This document shows, one piece after another, positions 1 through 6,092 of a DNA stretch of 7,955 nucleotides. Both the position numbers and the translations under genes were made by a program. A model generated the notes under the pieces. That model saw only the letters and a program-made list of their open reading frames with translations. It did no database searches and had not been told where the DNA came from. Positions within the stretch are counted from its first letter, which is position 1. Every line of letters begins with the position of its first letter. This DNA comes from Holophagaceae bacterium UBA1801 (GTDB lineage Bacteria > Acidobacteriota > Holophagae > Holophagales > Holophagaceae). The DNA lies in contig DCFP01000156.1 of assembly GCA_002319925.1 (NCBI GenBank), positions 1 through 7,955 on the forward strand, written 5' to 3'.

Positions 1-1041
1 TTCCTCGCGGAGCATCAATCCCTGGCGCAGAGCCTGGCGGGCCAGGCCGGGGTCGCCGTGAAGAACGCGAACTTGCGCGGCGACATCGAGCGGCTGCTGG
101 AGGGTTTCGTCAACGCCTCGGTCCTGGCCATCGAGCAGCGGGATCCCGTCACCAGCGGTCATTCAGGGCGGGTCGCGGCCCTCACCGTGGGCTTGGCCGA
201 GGCCATCAACGCCACTCCCAACGGCCTGTACGGCCCGGTCTACTTCAGCGAGAGCCAGCTGCGCGAGATCCGCTACGCCAGCCTGCTCCATGATTTCGGC
301 AAGGTCGGCGTCCGTGAGCAGGTGCTGGTGAAATCCAAGAAGCTGGAACCCACCAAGCTCGAAATCATCCTCCAGCGGGTGAAACAACGGCAACAGGAGC
401 AGATGTTCGCCCTCCTGCGGAAGGACTGGGAGTTGGGCCGGACCTTCGATCAAACCGTGTGGGACCGGGTGGCCGCTGATCAGGAACGGGAAACGGATCG
501 CCTGATCGCCCTGATCATCCAGAGCAACGAGCCCACACTCATGCCCCAGGAAGTGGCCGACGGCCTTGGTCTTCTGGGCGACCTTTCCTACACCCACTGG
601 AATGGACAGAGGGATCCCATTTTGGATGGGCAGGATCTCGATTGCCTCAGCATCCGCAAGGGTAGCCTCTCGGATTCGGAGCGCCTGGAGATCGAAAGCC
701 ACGTCACCCACACCTTCCGCTTCCTGCGGCAGATCCCCTGGACCAAGGACCTCGTGGGCGTGCCGGACATTGCCTTCGCGCACCACGAGCGCTTGAACGG
801 ACGCGGCTACCCGCGGCACCTCGCGGACCAGGACATCCCCGTGCAAAGCAAGGCCATGGCCATCTCCGATGTCTTCGACGCCCTCACGGCCCAGGACCGC
901 CCGTACAAGGCAGCCGTGCCCCTGCAGCGGAGCCTCTCCATCCTGGCGGAAGACGCGAAGGCGGGGCATCTCGACCTCGCACTGCTCAACCTGTTCGTGG
1001 AAGCCAAGGTCTTCGCGCGCACGGTGGCCGCCACAGCCTGA
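1..1041 (+). CDS. HD-GYP domain phosphodiesterase, 5'-truncated (C-terminal part)
   Basis: The frame is open from base 1, so the gene starts upstream; the GTG at 58 is internal. The first ~20 residues (ending GQAGVAVKNA) look like the end of a GAF domain leading into a signalling helix. The rest is an HD-GYP domain, a family that hydrolyses cyclic di-GMP (some members other cyclic dinucleotides). Visible landmarks, numbered from base 1: HSGRVA (His54), LLHDFGKVGV (His97-Asp98), ESHV (His234), HHERLNGRGYP (His261, His262, GYP 269-271) and DVFDAL (Asp290). All expected metal-ligand positions are present, so it should be active. Two features differ from the textbook domain. About 100 residues are inserted between HDFGK and the ESHV histidine, and the usual Asp of HHExxDGxGYP is Asn. 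I recall a GAF/HD-GYP subfamily with this same long insert. The ligand of the sensory part cannot be seen here. Confidence 0.9.
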   Translation, partial: FLAEHQSLAQSLAGQAGVAVKNANLRGDIERLLEGFVNASVLAIEQRDPVTSGHSGRVAALTVGLAEAINATPNGLYGPVYFSESQLREIRYASLLHDFGKVGVREQVLVKSKKLEPTKLEIILQRVKQRQQEQMFALLRKDWELGRTFDQTVWDRVAADQERETDRLIALIIQSNEPTLMPQEVADGLGLLGDLSYTHWNGQRDPILDGQDLDCLSIRKGSLSDSERLEIESHVTHTFRFLRQIPWTKDLVGVPDIAFAHHERLNGRGYPRHLADQDIPVQSKAMAISDVFDALTAQDRPYKAAVPLQRSLSILAEDAKAGHLDLALLNLFVEAKVFARTVAATA

Positions 1042-1054
1042 AGGTGAGGCGGAG

Positions 1055-1127
1055 CCACGAATCGCACGAATGGAAACGAATCCGCACGAAGGCGAATTCG
1101 TGAAGATTCGCATGGATTCGTGTGATT
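1055..1127. repeat. Intergenic inverted-repeat element A (CACGAA words)
   Basis: The left arm carries CACGAA-type words starting at 1056, 1065, 1075 (AACGAA) and 1085, so every 9-10 nt. The right arm carries the complement (GATTCG at 1105, ATTCGTG at 1116). The outer arms 1060-1071 and 1116-1127 pair at 11 of 12 positions, and the centre is the palindrome CGAATTCG (1093-1100). There is no U-run after it, so it is not a typical intrinsic terminator. It lies between the HD-GYP gene and fabZ and codes for nothing recognisable. Design matches elements B and D. Confidence 0.75.
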
Positions 1128-1177
1128 AGAGCTTCTCTTTTCCCTCAAGGGAATCCTTGTGCGAAAATAGCCCTTCC

Positions 1178-1181
1178 GGAG
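1178..1181 (+). promoter_or_regulatory. Ribosome binding site of fabZ
   Basis: GGAG lies 6 nt before the ATG at 1188. This fixes that start over the in-frame GTG at 1122, which lies inside element A and would add 22 residues foreign to the family. Confidence 0.7.
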
Positions 1182-1187
1182 ATTTTC

Positions 1188-1667
1188 ATGCCTGAACCTA
1201 CCCCGACGAGTCCTAGAACCATCGACGTCCAGGGCATCATGGATCTGCTGCCCCACCGCTACCCGATCCTCCTGGTGGACCGGATCCTGGATTACGAGCC
1301 GGGCCAGTGGGTCCGCGGGCTCAAGAACATCTCCATGAGCGATCAGATCTTCCAGGGCCACTTCCCCAAGCGGCCCGTGTTCCCGGGCGTCCTGATCGTG
1401 GAAGCCATGGCCCAGACCGGCGGTTGCCTCATCATGCAGCAGTTCGAGGACCGCGCGAAGAAGGTCATCTACTTCATGGGCATCGATGCCGTGAAGTTCC
1501 GGAAGCCCGTCCTGCCTGGTGACCAGCTGATCATGGAAGTGAAGGTCGTGAGCATGAAGCCACGGATTTGCAAGATGCGGGGCGAGGCCTTCGTGGATGG
1601 CCAGAAAGTCGCCGAAGCCGAATTCATGTCCATGCTGATGGACCTAGTAGAGGAAGAATCCAAATGA
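1188..1667 (+). CDS. fabZ: 3-hydroxyacyl-[acyl-carrier-protein] dehydratase FabZ
   Basis: FabZ removes water from (3R)-hydroxyacyl-ACP to give trans-2-enoyl-ACP in the cytosolic type II fatty acid elongation cycle. The 159-residue product has the usual family length and hot-dog fold signatures: LLPHRYPILLVDRI (residues 20-33), GHFPKRPVFPGV with the catalytic His58, and VEAMAQTGG with the catalytic Glu72. The start at 1188 has a good Shine-Dalgarno. The stop overlaps the lpxA start (ATGA), so the two are probably translationally coupled. This fits the family: FabZ and LpxA compete for the 3-hydroxyacyl-ACP pool, and fabZ-lpxA is a widespread gene pair. The usual partners lpxD and lpxB are not in the window. 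No key residue is missing. Confidence 0.97.
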   Translation: MPEPTPTSPRTIDVQGIMDLLPHRYPILLVDRILDYEPGQWVRGLKNISMSDQIFQGHFPKRPVFPGVLIVEAMAQTGGCLIMQQFEDRAKKVIYFMGIDAVKFRKPVLPGDQLIMEVKVVSMKPRICKMRGEAFVDGQKVAEAEFMSMLMDLVEEESK

Positions 1668-2449
1668 GCATTGAAGTACATCCTTCGTCCGTCATCAGCA
1701 AGGACGCCCAATTAGCCGATGGCGTGGTCATCGGCCCCTTCTGCGTGGTCGAGGGCACCTCGAAGATCGGCAAGGGCACGCTGCTCCGCAGCCACGTGGT
1801 CATCGGGCCCCACACCGAGATCGGCGAGGACAACGATATCCATCCCCATGTGACCCTGGGCATGGGACCCCAGGACCTGAAGTTCAAGGGCGCGCCCACG
1901 CGCCTGCAGGTGGGCAACCGCAATGTCATCCGCGAGTGCAGCACCTTCCATCGCGGCACCGAAGGTGGCGGCGGCCTCACAACCATCGGCGACGACAGCC
2001 TCTTCATGGTGGGCTCCCACATCGGTCACGACTGCCACGTGGGCAACAAGATCATCTTCGCCAACAACGGCACCCTGGCGGGCCACGTCCACGTGGGCGA
2101 CGGCGCCACGGTCGGGGCGTTCTCGGCGGTGCACCAGTTCTGCAATGTGGGCGACCATGCCTTCATGGGCGGCTTCACCGTGGCCACCATGGATGTGCTG
2201 CCCTACATGAAGACCGTGGGCGCTCGCGACACCAAGAGCTACGGCGTGAACACCATCGGCCTGCGCCGCAAGGGCTTCGCCGAAGAGAGCATCGTCGGCC
2301 TCAACAAAGCGCACCGCATCCTCTTCCACAAGAATCTGTTGCTGGAGGACGCCTTGAAGCGCGTCGAGCAGGAGTTCGGGAATCTGGCCGAGGTGGCCTA
2401 CCTGGTGCGCTTCATCCGCGCCGCCAAGCGGGGCATCCACCGTGGCTAA
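1664..2449 (+). CDS. lpxA: Acyl-ACP--UDP-N-acetylglucosamine O-acyltransferase LpxA
   Basis: LpxA performs the first step of lipid A synthesis, moving a 3-hydroxyacyl chain from ACP to the 3-OH of UDP-GlcNAc in the cytosol. The product has 261 residues (E. coli 262). The N-terminal two thirds is a left-handed beta helix of hexapeptide repeats, e.g. VVIGPFCVVEGTSKIGKG. STFHRGTEGGGG and SHIGHDCHVG (His119, catalytic His122, equivalent to E. coli His125) are intact, as are His141 and His157. The position matching the E. coli chain-length ruler Gly173 is Gly170, which suggests a long (about C14) 3-hydroxyacyl donor rather than C10; this is inference. The helical C-terminus (about 200-261) matches the family. 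The start at 1664 is preceded by AGAGGAAG (1649-1656) and overlaps the fabZ stop by 4 nt. A longer in-frame start at 1568 lies inside fabZ and is not needed. Confidence 0.97.
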   Translation: MSIEVHPSSVISKDAQLADGVVIGPFCVVEGTSKIGKGTLLRSHVVIGPHTEIGEDNDIHPHVTLGMGPQDLKFKGAPTRLQVGNRNVIRECSTFHRGTEGGGGLTTIGDDSLFMVGSHIGHDCHVGNKIIFANNGTLAGHVHVGDGATVGAFSAVHQFCNVGDHAFMGGFTVATMDVLPYMKTVGARDTKSYGVNTIGLRRKGFAEESIVGLNKAHRILFHKNLLLEDALKRVEQEFGNLAEVAYLVRFIRAAKRGIHRG

Positions 2450-3347
2450 TTTCGCCACGGTGGCCATCATCGGCCTGCCCAATTCAGGGAAGTCCACCCT
2501 GCTCAATGCCCTCGTGGGCGAAAAGCTGGCGGCTGTGAGCCAGACGCCGCAAACGACGCGCGGACGCATCCTGGGCGTTGTGAACCGCGGTTCCGTGCAG
2601 CTGGCCTTCCTCGACACACCGGGTATCCACGAGGCCAAGCACGTGCTGAACCAGCGCATGCTGAAGCACGTGGAAACGGCCCTGGCGGAAGCGGATCTGC
2701 TCCTCTGGGTCGTGGATGCCGATGGTTTCCTGGGACCCGGCGAACGGGATCTGGCCAAACGCTTGAAGAAGGCGAAGCAGCCGGTCTACCTGCTTCTGAA
2801 CAAGCTCGACCTGCTGTCCAAAGGCCGTCTGCTCGAGAAGGTGACCCAGTACAAGGACCTGATGGGCTTTCGCGAGATCGTGCCCATCGGCGCCAAGCTG
2901 GGACAGAACCTGGAGCCCCTCTGGAGCATCCTGGAGCGTGACGCGCCCCAGGGTGACTGGCACTTCCAGGACGACACCTTCACGGACCAGACCGAGCGGG
3001 GCATGGCCATGGAGTTCATCCGCGAGAAGGTGCTGCGGAAGACCCGGGAGGAAGTGCCCCACGGCGTGGCCGTGATCATCGAGCGCTGGATCGAATCCGG
3101 CCAGGATGAGTATCCGGAAGATCTCGGGGAGGGCGGTACCTTCATCCAGGCCCAGATCCTGGTGGAGCGCGCGAACCACCGCAAGATCCTGCTGGGCAGC
3201 GGCGGCGAGATGATCCGCGACATCCGCCAGAGCGCGCAGCGGGAGCTGAAGAAACTGCTCCAGCGGCCCGTGCGTTTGGAATTGCACGTGAAAGTACAAG
3301 AAGATTGGCGGAACCGGCCGGAGCAGTTGGATCGGCTGAATCTCTGA
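2442..3347 (+). CDS. era: GTPase Era
   Basis: Era is an essential GTPase that binds the 3' end of 16S rRNA and assists 30S subunit maturation, often at the inner membrane face. The 301-residue length equals E. coli Era. The order is G domain then C-terminal KH domain: G1 GLPNSGKS (11-18), G2 TTR (38-40), G3 DTPG (58-61), G4 NKLD (120-123), G5 region PIGAK (148-152), and KH loop GSGG (252-255) in RKILLGSGGEMIRDI. G1 carries Ser15 where Val is common, and G5 reads IGAK rather than ISAK; both look tolerable. The start is GTG, overlapping the lpxA end by 8 nt, with only a weak purine stretch (AGCGGGG, 2427-2433) before it, so expression probably depends on translation of lpxA. Era as third gene of a fabZ-lpxA operon is not the E. 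coli arrangement (rnc-era-recO). Confidence 0.96.
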   Translation: MANFATVAIIGLPNSGKSTLLNALVGEKLAAVSQTPQTTRGRILGVVNRGSVQLAFLDTPGIHEAKHVLNQRMLKHVETALAEADLLLWVVDADGFLGPGERDLAKRLKKAKQPVYLLLNKLDLLSKGRLLEKVTQYKDLMGFREIVPIGAKLGQNLEPLWSILERDAPQGDWHFQDDTFTDQTERGMAMEFIREKVLRKTREEVPHGVAVIIERWIESGQDEYPEDLGEGGTFIQAQILVERANHRKILLGSGGEMIRDIRQSAQRELKKLLQRPVRLELHVKVQEDWRNRPEQLDRLNL

Positions 3348-3370
3348 TTCGGCGTTCCACCCTTTGAAAG

Positions 3371-3453
3371 CTCACCACCAAGAACACCAAGGGAAAGACA
3401 CCAAGAGCACCAAGAAATGCTGTTCTTGGTGCTCTTGGTGTCTTGCTGGTGAG
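3371..3453. repeat. Intergenic inverted-repeat element B (CACCAAG words), with perfect 20-bp stem
   Basis: CACCAAG occurs at 3376, 3385, 3399 and 3408, and the complement CTTGGTG at 3425 and 3434. Bases 3397-3416 are exactly complementary to 3423-3442, giving a perfect 20-bp stem with a 6-nt loop (3417-3422). The outer ends CTCACCA (3371-3377) and TGGTGAG (3447-3453) also pair, so the left arm simply has two extra words. No U-run follows. It lies between era and the Sir2 gene and could block or end transcription by structure alone, but this is not shown. Confidence 0.85.
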
Positions 3454-3480
3454 TGATATCTTTTCGTGCGCGCCTAGTCT

Positions 3481-3484
3481 GAGG
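3481..3484 (+). promoter_or_regulatory. Ribosome binding site of the Sir2 gene
   Basis: GAGG sits 7 nt before the ATG at 3492 and supports that start. I could not find a convincing promoter between element B and this site. Confidence 0.65.
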
Positions 3485-3491
3485 AACAACC

Positions 3492-4196
3492 ATGAAACTC
3501 GCTCCGGGGTCCTCCATCGTCATCCTCACCGGTGCGGGCATCTCGGCCGAATCAGGCCTGCGCACCTTCCGTGCGGCGGATGGTCTGTGGGAAGACCATC
3601 GCGTGGAAGATGTGGCGACGCCCGAAGCCTTCGTCAGGGATCCGCAGCTGGTTCAGCGCTTCTACAACGAGCGGCGGCAGCAGCTAAAGAACGTGCAACC
3701 CAATGCGGCCCACCATGCCCTGGCGCGCCTGGAGCGGGAATGGCCCGGCGATGTGCTCGTGGTGACCCAGAACGTGGATGATCTCCACGACCGCGCCGGA
3801 AGCCGGAATCTGATCCACATGCACGGTGAGCTGCTGAAGGCGCGATGCCTCGTCTGCGGACACGTCTGCTCCTGGAGCGACGACATCCTTGCGGAAAGCG
3901 CGTGTCCTTCCTGTGCCAGAATCGGCCGATTGAGGCCCCACATCGTCTGGTTCGGCGAGATGCCCCTGGAGCTGGACCGCATCGGAGACGCGCTGGAGCG
4001 GTGCCACCTCTTCGCCGCCATCGGCACCTCCGGCAACGTCTATCCCGCCGCCGGCTTCGTCTCCATGGTTGCCCCCGGCACCCACACCCTCGAACTGAAC
4101 CTCGATGCCTCCATGGTCAGCTCTGTGTTCACCAAGTGCCGGCAGGGAAGAGCGACGGAGCTGGTACCGGCATGGGTGGAAGAGTTGTTGAAGTAA
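3492..4196 (+). CDS. cobB: NAD-dependent protein deacylase, Sir2 family (CobB-like)
   Basis: Sirtuins remove acyl groups from lysine side chains using NAD+, giving nicotinamide and O-acyl-ADP-ribose; the bacterial CobB type acts on acetyl-CoA synthetase among others. The 234-residue protein shows the NAD-binding TGAGISAESGLRTFR (13-27), TQNVDDLH (92-99), catalytic His111 in HMHGEL, a complete zinc site Cys119/Cys122/Cys138/Cys141, and IVWFGEMP and GTSGNVYPAAGF downstream. Tyr58 and Arg61 in FYNERR match the YxxR pair that marks class III sirtuins (SIRT5/CobB) able to take succinyl and malonyl lysine, so desuccinylase activity is plausible as well as deacetylation. It stands alone on the + strand, convergent with the chemotaxis gene, with no acs or acetyltransferase gene beside it to name its target. 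Confidence 0.93.
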   Translation: MKLAPGSSIVILTGAGISAESGLRTFRAADGLWEDHRVEDVATPEAFVRDPQLVQRFYNERRQQLKNVQPNAAHHALARLEREWPGDVLVVTQNVDDLHDRAGSRNLIHMHGELLKARCLVCGHVCSWSDDILAESACPSCARIGRLRPHIVWFGEMPLELDRIGDALERCHLFAAIGTSGNVYPAAGFVSMVAPGTHTLELNLDASMVSSVFTKCRQGRATELVPAWVEELLK

Positions 4197-4201
4197 TCAG
4201 T

Positions 4202-4292
4202 GGTCAGTGACCGGTGGCCGGTGGCCAGTTAATAGAAGAACGCGGCCCCAGGCCGCGCTCCTCAACTGACCCCTGACCACCGATCCCTGACC
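4202..4292. repeat. Intergenic inverted-repeat element C (heptad arms with GC hairpin core)
   Basis: The arms 4202-4230 and 4264-4292 match as inverted repeats at 23 of 29 positions. The right arm is a run of 7-nt words in exact register: CTGACCC 4266, CTGACCA 4273, CCGATCC 4280, CTGACCC 4287. The left arm has GGTCAG, then CCGGTGG twice, 7 nt apart. The centre holds a separate 7-bp GC hairpin (4241-4257). It fills almost the whole gap between the convergent Sir2 and chemotaxis genes and touches the stop codon region of the latter. Confidence 0.8.
4231..4257 (-). terminator. Probable intrinsic terminator of the chemotaxis gene
   Basis: On the - strand, CGCGGCC-TGG-GGCCGCG (4257 to 4241) forms a 7-bp GC stem with a 3-nt loop. 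It is followed by TTCTTCTATT, which is U-rich though not a pure run. The + strand side (CTCCTCAACTG) has no U-run, so it would serve the Sir2 gene less well. The hairpin is the core of element C. Confidence 0.5.
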
Positions 4293-4293
4293 C

Positions 4294-5847
4294 CTAGACC
4301 TTAAATCTCGACACCAGCGCGCTGAGGTTGTCCGCGGCTCGGCTGAGGTCATCGACGGTTCGTGTGGTTTCGCGGATGGTGGCGGCCATCTCTTCCGTGG
4401 CTGCGGCGTTCTGTTCGGCGATGTTGGAGAGGTCGCCCATGACGCTCACCACGGTGGTGCTGTCCTGGCTCTGGCGCTGGCTCTGGTTGCCGATGGCCTT
4501 GATGCGCTCGCCGCTGGCGGTGATGGATTCCTGGATGCTCTTCAACACGGAACCCGCCGTGTTCACCATGGTGCTGCCATCCTCGATGCTCTTGCTGGAG
4601 GTGTGGATGAGGGTGGTGATCTCCTTGGCTGCCTGGGCGGAGCGCTCGGCCAGCTTGCGGACTTCCTCGGCCACCACGGCGAATCCCTTGCCGTGCTCAC
4701 CGGCCTTGGCGGCCTCGATGGCAGCGTTGAGGGACAGCAGGTTGGTCTGGTTGGCGATCTCCGTGATCACCGTGAGGATGTTGCCGATCTGCTTGGAATT
4801 CTGATTGATGGCCTGCATGCCGGTGATGGCCTCGCCCACGGCCTTGCTGCCCTTCGTGGCCGCGTCCTGGGCCTGGTCGAACACCTGCAGGGCATTGGTG
4901 ACGTTGGAGTAGACCACCTGGGAGGACTGGGCGATAGTACCCACCTTGTCGTTGGCCTGCTTGACGCTGGTCTTCTGGTTCTCGGCGGTCTGGGCGATGG
5001 AATCAGCGCTGGAGGCCATTTCCGTCATGCCCGCGGTCATTTCCAGAGATCCCGAGGCAATGGTCGTGGAGATGGTGATGACCTGGTTGACGATGCCTTG
5101 GATGTTCTCCACGAACCGGTTGAAGTTCGTGGACAGCTGGGCGATCTCGTCCTTGCCGTTCACGTCGAGTCGGGCCGTGAGATCACCTTCGCCCTCGGAG
5201 ATGTCCCTCATGCGCGAACGGATGGTGTCCAGCGGTTTCACAAGTGCGTTGCTGAGCATGAAGGCCGCGGCGAACCCGATCAGCACCACGAAGATGCCCA
5301 CTCCCAGCATCCATCCGAGACTCTTGGCGATCTCGCGATTGATGCGGCCCGTGTTCATGGCGACCAGGAGGTAATACTTCTTGGCCGCGTCACCACCGGT
5401 CATGTCGATGGGCACATTGATGACCAGGTAGCCGGACTTCGAATAGGTCGCGTTCTTCAGACCGCTAGCTTCCAGGGGCTCGGAGAGGGAAAAGGCGTCC
5501 AGCGTAGCGTCCTCTTTCCCGAATTTCTGGAAGGATTTTGCTTCCCGTTTGCCGCCCGTGAACACGACGACGGCCGTCATGCTGACATCGGCATCTCCTT
5601 TGACCCGCTCCAGGGTCTTTTCCGTGGAGCCGGAGGTGGAACCCAGGTCATCGTTGAGAATATCAACACCAATCGACGCTGCAATGAGATTGGCCAGACC
5701 ATTACCCTTGACCTGAAGGGCATTGGTCTGGGCGCTCTTGAGCATCCCAACGGAGACTGAGATGAACACCAGGCCCAGGAAGGCGGTCAGGGTCAGGATG
5801 GAAAAGGTCAGCTTTTTCCTGATGGTTAGATTTTTCCAGAGGCCCAT
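4294..5847 (-). CDS. Methyl-accepting chemotaxis protein (transmembrane, HAMP)
   Basis: This is a membrane chemoreceptor that controls the CheA kinase through CheW. The 517 residues read: short cytoplasmic start, TM1 about 14-36, extracytoplasmic sensor about 37-175, TM2 about 177-199, HAMP about 200-253 (includes VKPLDTIR and GDLTARL), then the long signalling coiled coil. The hairpin tip is canonical: EIANQTNLLSLNAAIEAAKAGEHGKGFAVV, in two parts at 363-377 and 378-392. The roughly 140-residue sensor begins with GNGLANLIAASIGVDILNDD and resembles a single PAS/Cache- or CHASE8-like membrane sensor, but I cannot name the domain or ligand with confidence. The C-terminus (LVSRFKV) lacks the NWETF-type CheR/CheB docking pentapeptide. 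GAGGAG (5855-5860) lies 7 nt before the ATG. No other che genes are in the window, so it is an orphan receptor. Confidence 0.96.
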   Translation of the reverse strand: MGLWKNLTIRKKLTFSILTLTAFLGLVFISVSVGMLKSAQTNALQVKGNGLANLIAASIGVDILNDDLGSTSGSTEKTLERVKGDADVSMTAVVVFTGGKREAKSFQKFGKEDATLDAFSLSEPLEASGLKNATYSKSGYLVINVPIDMTGGDAAKKYYLLVAMNTGRINREIAKSLGWMLGVGIFVVLIGFAAAFMLSNALVKPLDTIRSRMRDISEGEGDLTARLDVNGKDEIAQLSTNFNRFVENIQGIVNQVITISTTIASGSLEMTAGMTEMASSADSIAQTAENQKTSVKQANDKVGTIAQSSQVVYSNVTNALQVFDQAQDAATKGSKAVGEAITGMQAINQNSKQIGNILTVITEIANQTNLLSLNAAIEAAKAGEHGKGFAVVAEEVRKLAERSAQAAKEITTLIHTSSKSIEDGSTMVNTAGSVLKSIQESITASGERIKAIGNQSQRQSQDSTTVVSVMGDLSNIAEQNAAATEEMAATIRETTRTVDDLSRAADNLSALVSRFKV

Positions 5848-5854
5848 CGGAAAT

Positions 5855-5860
5855 CTCCTC
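5855..5860 (-). promoter_or_regulatory. Ribosome binding site of the chemotaxis gene
   Basis: GAGGAG on the - strand, 7 nt before the ATG at 5847; this supports the chosen start, just before TM1. Confidence 0.75.
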
Positions 5861-5882
5861 GAGAATCACGGTTTCAAGAGGC

Positions 5883-5910
5883 TGATCGGATGGTGCAGAC
5901 GGACAGGTTA
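5883..5910 (-). promoter_or_regulatory. Candidate sigma28 (FliA)-type promoter of the chemotaxis gene
   Basis: On the - strand, TAAC (5910-5907) is followed after 16 nt by TCCGATCA (5890-5883). The FliA consensus is TAAA-N15-GCCGATAA. Six of eight -10 bases and three of four -35 bases fit, but the spacer is one base long. It would give a leader of about 30 nt. Chemoreceptor genes are often sigma28-dependent, which makes the weak match worth noting. Confidence 0.25.
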
Positions 5911-6028
5911 ATTCTGGCAAGCCCTTCTCGAAGCCAACTTGTCCAATCAGCCCATTGCCCTAGGATGGTCCGAGGCGGCATCCCCGGGTTTTCATACGGA
6001 TTGGCTTCCAGTCAGATAAAAGCATGAC

Positions 6029-6092
6029 CACCGACCGCACCAAGACCACCAAGAAAAGCTAGCCAGGACTGCATCCCTTGGTGAACTTGGTA
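6029..6092. repeat. Intergenic inverted-repeat element D (CACCAAG words, decayed relative of B)
   Basis: Words every 9 nt: CACCGAC 6029, CACCAAG 6038, CACCAAG 6047; the complement follows as CTTGGTG 6077 and CTTGGTA 6086. The arms 6039-6053 and 6077-6091 pair at 13 of 15 positions around a 23-nt loop. Same word and same 9-nt period as element B, but less perfect. It lies downstream of yggS on its strand and upstream of the chemotaxis promoter region. Confidence 0.75.

Noticed and set aside
163..1113. Long - strand frame (316 codons) opposite the HD-GYP gene
   Set aside because: Antisense shadow; the + strand carries all HD-GYP motifs.
1122..1187. GTG start at 1122 extending FabZ by 22 residues
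   Set aside because: It begins inside element A and has no ribosome binding site; the ATG at 1188 has GGAG at the right distance and family length.
1712..2758. Long - strand frame (348 codons) opposite lpxA and era
   Set aside because: It spans two well-supported genes on the other strand and shows no domain signature.
3376..3440. CACCAAG repeats as a possible CRISPR array
   Set aside because: Words are only 7 nt with 2-7 nt between them and are arranged as inverted arms; there are no spacers of CRISPR length and no cas genes.
4603..5760. Long + strand frame (385 codons) opposite the chemotaxis gene
   Set aside because: Composition is low-complexity Gly/Asp/His-rich, typical of the antisense frame of GC-rich coding DNA; the - strand encodes an unmistakable chemoreceptor.
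5925..5945. Possible sigma54 promoter for the chemotaxis gene
   Set aside because: The GG and GC dinucleotides on the - strand are 15 nt apart instead of the required 10.
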